Below are positions 11,626-23,099 of a stretch of DNA of 64,000 bases, piece by piece. Position numbers and translations under genes: made by a program. The DNA comes from Lunularia cruciata (taxonomy: Eukaryota > Streptophyta > Marchantiopsida > Lunulariales > Lunulariaceae). Below the pieces are notes generated by a model, which had not been told where the DNA came from, made no database searches, and saw nothing but the letters and a program-made list of their open reading frames with translations. Position 1 is the first letter of the stretch. The number at the start of each line of letters is the position of its first letter. Location: positions 23,723,493 through 23,787,492 of the forward strand of contig OX419759.1 of the NCBI GenBank assembly GCA_948567375.1, in the 5' to 3' direction.

Positions 11626-12190
11626 TTGCACCTCAACACCATCAATAAAAAAACTCCAAGGAAGAAGTTGGGGATGGAAGACATCTTGATCTCAAAGCAA
11701 CAATGGAACTACAATGTGTTGGAAGATGTTGGTAGTCACAAAGCTAACATCATAGTGGGCAAATTGATTGTTTTGGACCCTACCTTGAGAAAGGAACTTA
11801 GAAGTGGTTTGAGTTCTACAAGGAGCAAGAAGAAGAAGAAGGCAAAAGGTCTAATATTGATCGCGGTGATGGATGCAAAACCAACATCATGGGAGGCTTG
11901 TGAATATGCCTCCAAGATTGATGTGAGAGTGCATGGTCATAATATCAAGGATGCACTTGTTGATGGAGGATCAACAATGAATGCCATGTCAGAAAGGTTG
12001 ATGAAGAAGTTGGGTATGATACTCTTTAGACCTTCAATATTTATGGTAAGCATGGCAAACAAGCTAAAAGTTTGACTAGTAGAGATGATGGATAAGGTGG
12101 TAGTTTCAATTATGGGAATTGAAAATATCATGACTTTCCAAGTCTTGAAGGATTGAATCTATGATTTGCTTCTTGGGAGACCATGGTTGA
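11626..12190 (+). pseudogene. Element A aspartic protease
   Basis: The frame 11626-12075 contains ALVDGGSTMNAMS, the catalytic Asp region in the DGGS form found in some plant Ty3 elements. It is followed by MKKLG and MANKLKV at the usual spacing. After a TGA the frame continues to YDLLLGRPWLRAT, the conserved protease C-terminal signature (about 12160-12198). The enzyme would cleave the Gag-Pol polyprotein. It is broken by stops, including TGA at about 12074 and 12156. Confidence 0.75.
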
Positions 12191-12712
12191 GAGCAACATG
12201 CACAATTGAATGATGGCATAAAGGGTACTTGAGGATAGTGTTATCAAGCCATAGAGTTACAATTCTTGTCAATAATATTACCAACACTTCATATTCAGAT
12301 ACACCATCTTTTGATTATTGAGAATCTGATTCAAAAGAAGGAGCTTTAGGTGTGGACACAAGCATGGAAGAAGAGAATTCCATGAAGGAGGATAAATTTG
12401 AATCTAGTTTAGATGTGTATCCTTTGTGTGCTATGGATTTTGCATCTAAGATAGAGTTTTGAAGGACCCAAGTAAATCACCCATTAATATTTGAGGAGAT
12501 AGAGAGGTGGTTATCTACTCTCAAGTATGGTCCAAATGTTACCAAGGAAGAGAAGGTAAGATTTGAAGTGATTTTTTTGCAACTTCATCCATGTATTTGC
12601 TTTTAGTTACAAGGATCTAAAGTACATCACCTTGGACGAGCACAAGATTGAGGTGGAATCACATGCAAGACCAGTCTGCTAAAAGCAACATCACATTAGT
12701 CCACCAATATCT

Positions 12713-12960
12713 TTGGTTGTGAAGGAGGAGATTGATAAGCTCAAGGAGGCTGGATTTATCTTTGAGATGGAGAATTCAGAATGGGTGTCTCCAATTGTGA
12801 TTGTGAAAACAAAGAATGGCAAGCTTTGGGTAAGTGTGGATTACAAGAAGCTCAATGTTATTACAAAGAAGGACTATTACCCTTTACCATTCATTGATGA
12901 GATCTTGGAGGAGGTTGCAAGTCATGAGAGGTATAGTTTTGGGGATGGTTATAGTGGGTA
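12713..12960 (+). pseudogene. Element A reverse transcriptase, N-terminal fragment
   Basis: It reads EEIDKLKEAGFIF, SEWVSPIVIVKTKNGK, VDYKKLNVITKKDYYPLP and FIDEILEEVASHERYSF, a clear Ty3 reverse transcriptase start. The sequence ends after GYSGY. The catalytic YxDD block, thumb and RNase H are absent because of a deletion near 12960-13030. Confidence 0.85.
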
Positions 12961-13029
12961 TAGACCTTGTGCATGATATTGGCCAAAGATGCAAAAATGG
13001 ATGGAGCTGAATACCATTAAGACAAGAAG

Positions 13030-13523
13030 ATTCATGCAATTTGTGGGAGTATAGGACAACCATGAAGACTTCCACCAGATATTCTCTATTTAAATTAATA
13101 TATGGTATTGAGTCTACCTTATCTATTCACTTTGATCTTCCTACCTTCCAAAGCATTCATAGGAGATTGAAGAAAACACAAGGAGGTGATGCAGAGGAAT
13201 CAAGGAAGGATCAACTCATGGAATTGGAAGAGGCAAGAGCAGTTGCTATGGTTTGAGTGGAGCAAGCTCAAAGGAAACAAAAGGAGAGCTATGAAAAGTG
13301 GCAAGGCAAGAAGAAGGTGGATCCATTCAAAGAAGGTGATTTGGTAATGTTGTTTGATTCTATTCAATTCAAGAGAGTGCAAAAGAAGCTTTTGCCTAAG
13401 TACTTTGGACCTTTCATAGTGGAGAAGGTGTCGGGAAATTACACCTATGATCTCAAGGAGTTGGGAGGAAGACACTTTGATAGTGTTAGCCATGATAAGT
13501 TGAAGATGTATCATAGAAGGTAG
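13030..13523 (+). pseudogene. Element A integrase, C-terminal part
   Basis: WEYRTTMKTSTRYSLFKLIYG is the end of the integrase core. It is followed by a basic helical stretch, then VDPFKEGDLVMLFDS and LLPKYFGPFIVEKV, the integrase C-terminal beta-barrel. It ends at HDKLKMYHRR and stop, about 50 bases before the 3' LTR. One TGA (13254) splits it. The segment follows the truncated reverse transcriptase directly, so roughly the RNase H and integrase N-terminal and catalytic domains are deleted. Confidence 0.8.
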
Positions 13524-13571
13524 AGAGACCTTCACTTTGAGGACAAAGTAAAAACTTAGTCCGAGAGTAAA

Positions 13572-14221
13572 TGTAACACACATTTGTGCATGTGTGTGGT
13601 ATTGTAATATTTAGTTTGGTATTATAAGTACTTGATAGATATTATTTATATAGAGATAAAGGATAGTTCTACCTTAGTCATAATTAGCTAAAGTTAATCA
13701 TAATTAAGATAAAGGGGATTTTACTTTAGAGGAAGTAGAAAAGATGAGCATCATTATTTTGGATTCTAGTGTATTGACTTGGTACTATTCTTAGGTGTTT
13801 GGCTCTGAGGAAAGAGTTGAGAACTCTTGGACGCACAAGCCTTTTTGTTTTGGATTCTTCTATAGTCAAAGGATAGCCCATGTGAAGGAATCTTTGACTT
13901 AGTGGTTGGGTCAAGATAAGACCATATGCTTAGGAGAATGTTCCCATGAGTATAGATATTCCTTTAGCCAGTAGTTTGATTATTCCTATAATTAGTAACT
14001 TTGGTGCATAACTATTTCACAAATATATAAACTAGGGATGAAGAGGTACTTATCATCCTTTCATTTGCAACTATCTCTCATTGAGTTCTCTAGTGAACAA
14101 TGTCTTGAGTCTTGGAGTGTTAGCCTTGGAGGAGTATGATGGAGTTGCTTTCTTAGTCCATGATGTACTACCATAATAGCCATAAGAGGTTCATCTTGAG
14201 TGAGAGACATGCCGGCTCACA
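13572..14221 (+). repeat. Family-A 3' LTR
   Basis: It starts tgtaacacac and ends ccggctcaca. The TATA box (atatataaac, about 14022-14031) is intact here but mutated in the 5' LTR. The coding sequence of element J resumes just beyond its right edge. Confidence 0.88.
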
Positions 14222-14640
14222 AGACTAGTCCAAGATTACATTTTGGCTATTGATCCTCACTGTAAGGATATATTATATCAATGGAATTTCTTACCATTTG
14301 CTATAAAGAATGTTGTGCCAAATTCTAGAGGGATACTAGTAGGATTGGATTTTTAGGGGTGCTATATTGATGATAATTTAGTCTATAGCACTATAATGGA
14401 TGAGCATGAGAGACATTTGTTGGAAGTGTTTGAGAGATTGAGATCTCATGGTCAAAGAGATGAGGAGATGGTACCATGTTGGCATACATCTATCTTTCTA
14501 TGTATATTTTCTAAGGCCTTAGTGGTATCTCTCTCAACATATACAAGAGGAGTTGTTGAGGTCATAGGTCCAAAAGATAGAGATATTGATACATATCAAC
14601 ATGACATTCTTAGTGATGATGATGATGTTTAAGTGATGGA
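14222..14640 (+). pseudogene. Element J reverse transcriptase, C-terminal half
   Basis: It resumes the reverse transcriptase interrupted at 8519: FWLLI/IDPHCKDI, LYQWNFLPF and KN, then VGLDF and GCYIDDNLVYS with the catalytic YxDD box (about 14358-14385), then DEHERHLLEVFERLRSHG. The LYQWxFLPFGLKNAPxEFQR-like block is characteristic of the early-plant/algal type of Ty3 element. Stops and indels break it. Confidence 0.75.
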
Positions 14641-14799
14641 TTAACTTTGCATTGTTGTTGTGGGTGGCATAGTTGGTGCTAAAGAAAGAGGCCATATCCT
14701 TCAGCAAGCAAGGAAATTTTGATTGGAAGTTAAACACCTTCTTTGTGTATAAGAGTATAGTAGAGTGCGAGTATTATCACTCTATCTCAAAGACCATAG

Positions 14800-15480
14800 T
14801 TGGTGCATCATGCTTATGAGGAGATAAGACATTTTGGATAAAGCATACATATAGCTTACTCTAGAGTCATTATTAGTGACATGGTATGTAGACCAAAGTA
14901 CATCAGTTTGTTGCAAAATGTGTGGTTTATGACCATGTTAAAGAATCATTTAATACTCCTACATAATAGTAATACCTATTATCTATCATGGGATTGAGTT
15001 ACCATTGCAGTTTGGAGTTTGATGGACCTTTACCATTGATAGTGAGACATCATCAATATGTTTTGGTTATGGTGGAGTATTTTTCCAAGTGGATTGAGTT
15101 GGTGGCACTTCTTGATAATCCAATGATGGGACAACTTACTCATTCTTGAATCGGGTTTTTAGTCATTTTGGTGCACTAGTTGACGTTTTGACTGATCAAG
15201 GTATAGATTCCTTGAAGGAGTTTCAAGTCTTATGTGACAAGGCTTTAATTAATCATTGTACTACCTCTCAAGATCACCGTAAGATAGATGGCTTAGTAGA
15301 GAGAGTGCTTCAAATGGTGAAGAGAGGATTATGTAAGTATGGTTTGTAGAGAGATCACCTAGGAGATTGGGACTCCAATTACCTTGATGGGCCATGGGCT
15401 ATTAGTTCAACCAGCAAGCCTCCTTATCATCCTTCTCTCCTTACTTTCTACTCTATGGATGAGATCTAGCTTTACCTACA
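14800..15480 (+). pseudogene. Element J integrase
   Basis: Across frames it reads VMVEYFSKWIELVALP (about 15070-15115), then the open piece 15146-15349 with NRVFSHFGALVDVLTDQG, QVLCDKALINHCTT, DGLVERVLQMVKRGLCKYGL, then GDWDSNYL and a SKPPYHPSLLTFYSM end. TDQG and the DGLxERVxQMVK block are integrase core signatures, the latter of the same lineage as the reverse transcriptase. The first catalytic Asp region, upstream of 15040, is poorly preserved. Confidence 0.75.
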
Positions 15481-16559
15481 GCCATTCATCATGATGCTAT
15501 TGTAGTTTTGGAATTGGATGATCTAGATGCATGAGTGAGCACATATTGTCAATGGGTAGAGATCTATTGGAAAGTGATTCCAATGGCCTTTGAGAACTTA
15601 GTGATTGTTCAAGATAAGGGTACCTTATACTATTATTCAAGGAGGAGGTTATAGACCCTCAATTTGTTGATTTCATCCAAGTGACTATGTATATCTACAA
15701 CAAACTACATCAATGATACTTGATGTTACTACAAGCCACACTACCTTGAAAGTGCATGAGGTTTTGGCTTCTAGGGTCCTCATATTAGAAGGACATGATG
15801 GTGTTGCTTGGAAGGATCATGTGTGCATTTGAGCGCCATGCCACCTCTCAAACATTGATGGCATTATGGATCCAAGCTTGACACTTGTATGTGCAAGCTT
15901 GTGATGTATGTTATGTGACTCTTTTGGTGGAGCTACTATAATGTTGGTGTATGATTGTTGTTTGAGAGGATGGCATATGGCATGTGTGACTCCTCTCATG
16001 GTGATTCCTCAAGGACAATAGTTATGTCCTAGATGTACTTAAACTATAGCTAGTTCACCCTTTATTTGGTATAGATTGCAAACAAGCAACTAACAATGGA
16101 TCTCAATAGCACTTGGCCTTCTGATCTTTGCCCACCATAGGGCATATTATATACTTGGAGTAGATGGCTATTTGGAGTTAGAGGGATCTAATTGCCAATT
16201 AGGCACTTTAGAGTGTGTATGACTGGATTGTAATCAATGTCCAATTGTTAGCAAATTGTTGAGTGATGTTTTGAGTACAGATCTAATTTGAGTATGATTC
16301 AAGTGGAAGAATGAACTGATTGATTGTGGCACTTTTGAGTTCATTTATGATTTATTAGTGCTTTGTGCTTCTAGAGTGTGTGATTTATGTTGTGTAGCAA
16401 TGTATATATGCACAACATAGAGTGTAATTCTTTTGGAGCAATGAATTCATTTTGAAATTCTTTAGAGCGTTGAATAGTAATTGAGTTAGATGGATATTTT
16501 TGCTTTCCAAGCATTAGTGGATGCTATAAAAGATCATGTGTTTATAAATCCATCATAAA
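15481..16559. other. No gene recognised; probable 3' end of element J and older debris
   Basis: Short open stretches only, moderately AT-rich. I find no second copy of this stretch in the window and no LTR boundary, so the 3' limit of element J is unknown. Confidence 0.4.
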
Positions 16560-17050
16560 TAAGCCAAACCCTAGTTTGGATGCAAGTGGCCATGGCATTG
16601 GATAAGTTTGGACATCATTGGAATGGTGCATCAAATAGCTAGAGGGTTGAACATTTGAGATCCAAGTGTAGGATGAATTGTTAGATTCATTGAGCAAGTA
16701 ATAACTTTAATTTTATCAAGTCTAGAGAAGGAGGTAAAATGGCCTTGTAGAGAAGAGAAGCAACAAATTTTATTGGTATTTGCCCAAAAAGGTTTTCCCA
16801 AGTGTGTGGGTTTTGTGGATGGCACTCTTTTTCCCTTGGCTCAAAAACTATAGATGGAAAAATCTATTACAACCACTATGTATTCTATTCTATAAATGGA
16901 CAAGTAATGTGACAATTGGAGTAGAATAATACACTTTGCAAGAGGTAAGGTAGTGTTATATGAGTGTTCTCTTCCAGGAAGATTTGTTCCTCTTGCTTTG
17001 TTATTGATTCGTTTTGTGTGAGTTATCACACTTGAGTTCACATTCATTGA
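16560..17050 (+). pseudogene. PIF/Harbinger transposase fragment (DDE type)
   Basis: An N-terminal stretch VAMALDKFGHHWNGAS is followed by LSSLEKEVKWPCREEKQQ (about 16713-16770) and KGFPKCVGFVDGTLFPLAQ (16789-16847). The GFxDGT block carries the first catalytic Asp of Harbinger-type DDE transposases, and the EVxxWP run before it is the usual lead-in. After a TAG at 16851 the frame drifts (GKIYYNHYVFYSINGQ in another frame), matching the YSINxQxxCD region. The later catalytic residues are not visible. It is a dead DNA-transposon relic. Confidence 0.7.
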
Positions 17051-17893
17051 GTTTAAGTTTGAGCTTTGTCATTGTTTCTTTCCCCAAGGAATTATGGACT
17101 TGAGTTCACATTCATTGAGTTTGAGTGTTGATTAATCAAGGATGTTTGGATTATGTCATGACATTGCATGCTTGAGGAGGTCTCCAATTTGGGCTGAATT
17201 CCGTCATTGAGGTCAATGCATTTCATTTGACAATGCATATATTTATTAGGGGATTCAATTTATGTATCCATGTGTTGCCTTATGCACTCTTTCAAACAAG
17301 CACACTTGCAAAATGAGGCTGATTTCAACCAAGGTGTTGCATGGACATGAGTAGTCATGAAAATTGTATGGGAGTTTTGACAACCTAGTAGCACTTGCTC
17401 AAAGAAATACAAGTTCAATTGAATGATCCATCTAGACATGCTTTCTTATTGAAGTGGCTTAGTATTTTTATTTGTGTAAATTTATGTAACTTTTTTATTA
17501 ACATGACAAACATCTGAATCGAGGAAGATGTGGACTTTAGAGAAGACTTGGATTTAGATTTTCATGAATCTAGTGTTTTTGAGTCACATAGAGAACTAAG
17601 GGGAAGAAACTGGATTTTCAGTTTTATATCAATGTTTTTCATTCAACCACCAATTGGGTGGTTTGTTGAATCCAAGAAAATAAGATTAGGTGTTATTATA
17701 AGCAAAAAAAGGATCCATTTGTATGAAGTCTAAAGTCTGAATTGGCTTTGCATGACCTTATTGAATCCAATACTATAAACATTGTATGGTAATCAATAAA
17801 GAAAATATTATGAATCTTAAGTCTTAGAGGTGTGGAATTTGGTATGTGCATAATGCAAGCAAGTTAAGTCATTGGTTAGTATGCATGGTATAT
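17051..17893. other. No gene recognised
   Basis: AT-rich sequence. The phrase gttcacattcattgagttt occurs twice (about 17035 and 17104). One short open frame (17530-17733) resembles nothing I know. Confidence 0.4.
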
Positions 17894-18647
17894 CGTAATA
17901 CCAATAGCTAGATAGATGATCTAGAGATGAAATTTGGTTTGGTAACACGTGGAAGGATGTTATAAATTTTGGACTAAGTAGATGCTAGAGGTATCACCAA
18001 AAGAGTACTTCTACTAATAGGCCAAAAACCAAAATATGCTTGGAAACTTTAGAATCAATAGTTAGGCATATGATCTAGAGGTGAAACTTGGGATGGTAAC
18101 ATCAAAAGGATGTTACACATGATGGAGAACTTGGATCAAATAGAATTATCACCAAAAGAGCACTTCTACTAATAGAGTAGAAGCCAAAATAGGCCTGAAA
18201 ACTTTAGAGGCAATTTTGGAGGCCTAAACAGATGAATTAGGCCTAAAAAATGAGTTGTCTCCTCTCCCAATGGGAAAAAAAGTTGGTCTTCTCTCCCCCC
18301 TAGTTTGTCTCACCAAGAGCTTTCTAATGGTAACTCACCCATGTGATTTTGAGATTCCTATAGGAAGATTCTCTAAAAGATTTCCTCCATTCAAAGTTTG
18401 TTTGACCAACCAGATGGGACCAAGACCAACATGTCACCCATCCAAGCAAGTAATTTAAGGGTGGAGCTTGCTGACAAGTCACCTATCCATGTACCTAATC
18501 CTATGGTGGAGCTTCCTTGGAGGAGATCCTCATTGGCTATATAATAAAGAGAAGGTGCTCCTTTGGGGCATCAGAGGATTGAGTGTGAAATCTGTGTTTC
18601 TCTCTTGTATCTCTCTTGAAGAGTTCTCTTGTCCTCAGAGTATTACA
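17894..18647 (+). mobile_element. Family-B solo LTR, 754 bp, with exact target duplication
   Basis: Ends are cgtaatacc (first T mutated to C) and gtattaca, flanked by tatat on both sides (17889-17893 and 18648-18652). The TATA box ctatataataaag lies at 18537-18549. Inside, a roughly 130-bp segment beginning gatctagaggtgaaa is duplicated in tandem (about 17919 and 18069), explaining its greater length than the 607-bp copy at 38.4 kb. Confidence 0.85.
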
Positions 18648-19062
18648 TATATGCAAGCATGAAAGAATGGTATGGATATGTACTTTGGACTTGTGGAGTG
18701 AGATGTAGAATATGAGAGTGGATACACACCATGGGACAAGGGATGCATGATCCATATTGATTGATACATGGATTATGAATGCATTATATTAACTATCATA
18801 ATTCAAATTCAAAAGTCAAATTTTTTCCAATGATTAGAATCCAAATTGAGAAAGTGAATTGCTTTGTTAAGGAGTATATGCAAGATGGATTGGTTGAAAT
18901 GAGAGAATTTGTTATATAGTGAGAGATGCCAAAGGAATGATAGATTTTAAGGCCAAAAAGGTGGAGGTTCAATTGTAGGGTGAAAGTGGTGTCAATACCT
19001 CAAGCAAGAAGTTGCACCAATAATAATAACCAAATAATATTAATATATGTGATGGACGCTTG

Positions 19063-19144
<82 letters not shown>

Positions 19145-20989
19145 AGACATGGAGGAGAGTATAAATTCATGGTAATTTGAAGGTTTAGAAGAATTATGAG
19201 AGTAGGAGGGAGTGAGATTTTGAAGAAAGACATGGAGGGAGTTTAGAAGAGAGTGGGAATTTGAAAGAGTGCAAGGAATACATTTGAAAGGAGTGATCTT
19301 TTGAAAGAGTTTATCAAGAATTTTAGTTTTTGTAGGATAGAGAAATCTAGGAGTGATAAGAGAGAGCAATCAATCAAGGAGTTCAGGTAGAGCAAAAGAG
19401 AAGAAGTACCAAGGAGAGTCTAAGCAACAATTGAGAAGAAAACATGAGAAAATTGGGTTAAAAGAGAGGAATGAAAATTTATGGGATGATGGAATGTAGG
19501 GATAATCAAGGAGTAGAGAGGGAGAGAAAGGAGAGGAAGGTTATAGTTGGAAGTGAAAATTGGAAGGGGAGAAAAGAGAGTGGAATTTTTCATTGGTGAA
19601 AGATAATTAATATTTCTAAAATAGCAATCTCCAATTATGAACAATTGGTCAAGGAAGAACACATAGAAGAAATCCAAGAGGACTTCTATACCATTCAATT
19701 TCACACTCAAATCTATTATATGACCTACATCAAGTGGTGCTAGATGGATAAAGACCAGATCAAAATCATAGCAAAAGCAATTCAAGAATCTAATTTGGAT
19801 GCAATAGGTTTGAAAATTGCATTTGCTCAATCCAATATCCCCAGCCACATGTGAGTCCATCAAGCTCAAAATTCTCACAATGTTTGTTTTTAGAATGCTC
19901 AAAATCATTGTATGTTTGATTATAGAATGCTTGAATACCCAAAAACTTGAATTTTTTTAAAAATTGTCACAAATTGTCCTCATGCAAGCTATGCCAACCC
20001 AAATCTCTAACCTTGTAGCCATGGCAGTGACTCACCTTTGTGGACCTCATGGAGGAGCTCTTAGGTTTTTGGTGATATGCCATGCATAATGAGTATGTGA
20101 AAAATTCTTGGTATGATTGGTATGCATGGTGGCTCTTAGTTGTATTTGGTTGTCTTTCTCATTAGTACTTTCAATTTTTTCTTGGAAATATTTCATACGT
20201 TGACAAGCTCTGGTTTTCCTAGCCTACCTTGAAAATTTAATTAGAACATGCAAGCACCAAGTTTAGACCGAAGACTGAAGATTGAAGACCAAAGACCAAA
20301 GACACTTAAATCTTGCCTAAGTTCAACTTCAAAAGTGTTAGATGCCATTCAACTCATTGGCCAATGTTTATGGTGCTCAAGTTATGCTCTGTTGCTCTTC
20401 CTTGTTGTAAAGACTAAGAGAGCCTCAAAGCACTTACTCATGATATATTGCGGGAATGCTTGCCTGTAGTTTGTATACCTTGCTCATACCCTAAGCCAAG
20501 CCACCACATAGTATTATAACTCAAAATTATGAAGTCTCAAGAGTTCACAAGTATAGGAGTGATGGTGTATGTTTGCCCATGTGGGAGGGAGCTTTTTAGA
20601 AAAAAACAATAGATCTTCTCTTTAGCAGCTAATTTAATGGATCAATCTAATCACATTGGGTATGTAGTAGAGAAGAATGGAAATAGAAAGGAAATCAAGC
20701 AAGAAAAGGAAGGAGGAGAGATGAGTAATATAGTATAGAAGATTGTAGAAGAAAAAGCTATCAAGTGGTAAAAGAAGGGGAAATAAGTAACTCAACTTGG
20801 TATCATGCCTAATTGATATGATTGATTGGCATGTCAATTACATAACTCTTCATTACCCTATGGCAATTAGATAAACTAAGAGTTAGACTATGATGGTTAA
20901 AAGCAATCAAGCAAGCCATAAAGGAAGGGGAAGATGAGTAATTGACCTGATGATTGATATGTATCATGTTCATGATTAGTGAAGACATT
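18648..20989. other. AT-rich stretch without a recognised gene
   Basis: It contains a long (AT)n tract, noted separately, and purine-rich sequence at about 19190-19620. Long minus-strand open frames here are by-products of the low-complexity and purine-rich sequence. No conserved domain is visible. Confidence 0.45.
19066..19141. repeat. (AT)38 microsatellite
   Basis: An uninterrupted 76-bp run of AT. It can extrude as a hairpin and is prone to length change. Confidence 0.97.
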
Positions 20990-21560
20990 GATTCCATTCA
21001 CTCACTTATGATTTATTGATTATGTTCTTTTTTCCTAGATTTGGTGAGATAGATGGATTTATTGATGAGTATAGAGGTTTAATGGTTAGACCTTTACATC
21101 ACATACATCATTGGGTCTATCCATAAGAGTTATATGGGTAGTTGATAGTGCAATACTTCCCTATTCTAGGAACCATCCCTATGGTGCTATACATCCTCCA
21201 TTATTTTCTCCTTTGCATACATCTAGGACATCACAAATTTCCTCATTAGAACTCTTTTATCTCTTTGAGATGGATTTAGAATTAGAAGAGATTCAAGTCC
21301 AGCCATTACACTTCCATTATTTTCTCCTTTGCATACATCTAGAATATCACAAACTTCCTCATTAGAACTCTTGTATCTCTTTTAGATGCATTTTGAGTTA
21401 GAAGAGACTCAAGTCCAACCATTACACTTTTGGAGGAGTGGACATCAGGTAGACTTAGAGATTATAGTGCTAAACCATACAAGAGCTTAGCACTATGTTT
21501 TCAAGATCTCCTTCTACATCCTTGAAAGAGTGTATGGATGTGGACATATAGTCCTTTCTT
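20990..21560 (+). pseudogene. Family-F coding fragment, unknown protein
   Basis: The frame 21111-21365 begins MGLSIRVIWVVDSA, then LPYSRNHPYGAIHPPLFSP. This closely matches the frame at 50677-50910 (MGLSLQDILIVNNA; LPYFLNHPHGTIHPPFFTP). Similarity continues weakly to about 21540 (CMDV/CMDA motif). Two independent copies suggest a former transposon-encoded protein. I do not recognise the domain. Confidence 0.5.
21198..21429. repeat. 116-bp tandem duplication
   Basis: Two copies starting ccattattttctcctttgc (21198 and 21314) with few differences, inside the family-F fragment. The other F copy at 50.7 kb lacks it. Confidence 0.85.
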
Positions 21561-22125
21561 TCCATGCCATTGCTTATATAGATGCTTTGAGGATACACTA
21601 GAGTGGCTTTCACATCATACTACTTATACACTACTCTTTTGTATTATCATATCATTTTTTTATATACATACATACACTTTGATGTGTATACTATTTCTTT
21701 GATATTGATATTGTATCTACCTGCTTGCATGTAACACTAAACTTGTTATGTCTCCTCTTATTAATCTAAACTTCTTGTTTGCCTACTTCAAGATTTTAAG
21801 TGTCCCAACAAGAAATATTTGTTTGATATTCCTATCTCACATTATATGATATGATAAATAGACTGACATATTACTTAATAATCATTATAACAAGAAAATA
21901 AAATATGACTAATTAAACTTAGTTCTTGTGTACCTCTAAACTTTGTCAAGTTCCCTTGTAAATACTCTTGTCTCCTTGTCTACATGGACCCATTCTCTCA
22001 TTTGTCTCTATAGTAAGAGAGCAACTATAACCTATATTTGTAACCAAATTCCCATTTTCCACACTAGAGCTACACAATCTCTTGTGTGTGAAGAGTGAGA
22101 TAGTCAGCAAGGGCAAGGACTTGAC

Positions 22126-22217
22126 TTATTACACATGCCCATATTGGCACGATCTTTGTCATGGCATTGCTTTATTACACATGCCCATATTGGCACAATC
22201 TTTGTCATGGCATCCCA
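22126..22217. repeat. 46-bp tandem duplication
   Basis: Two near-identical units starting ttattacacatgcccatatt at 22126 and 22172. Confidence 0.9.
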
Positions 22218-23099
22218 AAAATGCTTGAGTTTCTTGGTGGCATCTACAAGAATGCAACCTCCTCTTTCAGATACACTCATACACATCATATGGACTAGTT
22301 AACTCACTTGTCACTAAAGGGAATAAAAAATGCTCACATGTCTAAGTACGGCTTTGAAAAAAAAAAAACTATAATAAAAGTTGATGAAGTAGAAGAAAAA
22401 AATCATCATTTGTTTTGCTTCCAAAAAGCATACAAATATGCTTTGGAAACCAATGGTTTTTTTTATACTTTGGATAATGCATACCATGCAGCCTGCACAT
22501 ACCACTGTGCACACTACTTTGAAGCCACATACTTAAAATTCAGCTAGGTTATAGGGTTTTGCAAGTTTCTTTCTATCTGCAGGTTTTTTTTGTTTCATTC
22601 TTAGACAAGACATAGGCTTGTGGGCAATAAACCAACATCTACACTTGTGCTTCTTGCACAAGTGAATGAAATTCGAGACAAACACAAATTTGGTTTCTAG
22701 GAACATCATTATCATTTGAGTCATATTATCAGATTATAAATATATCATATACACAAAAACATGGATACAACTTATCCCATATATACAAGTGTGCAACATC
22801 ATTATAGTTCTATCTATATCCTTGAGTGAGCAGGAAGCAATTTTCATCACAAACAATATCACTACTTGGATCACAATAGAATTGCAAAAGAAGCAATTCA
22901 AATTAGAAAAGAAGTCATTTGCTTGGACTTAAATTATTTTATGGTTTAAATGTCATAATCATCATTGTCATTCTTAAGAGAGTAGTGAGCACAAGAAACT
23001 TAGAATTAGTTGTATAGGTGCTACTGTAAGAAGAAGGGTGTTCTGAACCTGTATTAGATAGGGTAGTTATTATGCTCTTTATTTCATTGGAAGTTTTAC
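22218..23099. other. No gene recognised
   Basis: An open stretch at 22308-22547 (79 codons, plus strand) has no recognisable domain. The remainder is AT-rich. Confidence 0.4.

Larger units (their letters stand above)
8520..14221 (+). mobile_element. Ty3 (Gypsy) retrotransposon, family A, full length but dead
   Basis: It is bounded by LTRs of 683 bp (8520-9202) and 650 bp (13572-14221). Between them, in Ty3 order, are a decayed primer-binding site, Gag with zinc knuckle, aspartic protease, a truncated reverse transcriptase and the integrase C-terminus. The rest of reverse transcriptase, all of RNase H and most of integrase are missing. Flanks are aggat and agact, so a target duplication is unclear (3 of 5 bases). 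The integrity of the host RT reading on either side shows the insertion point. No chromodomain is seen. The LTRs differ at many positions, so the insertion is old. Confidence 0.85.

Noticed and set aside
19000-19369. Open frames with long Tyr-Ile repeats
   Set aside because: Translation of the (AT)38 microsatellite.
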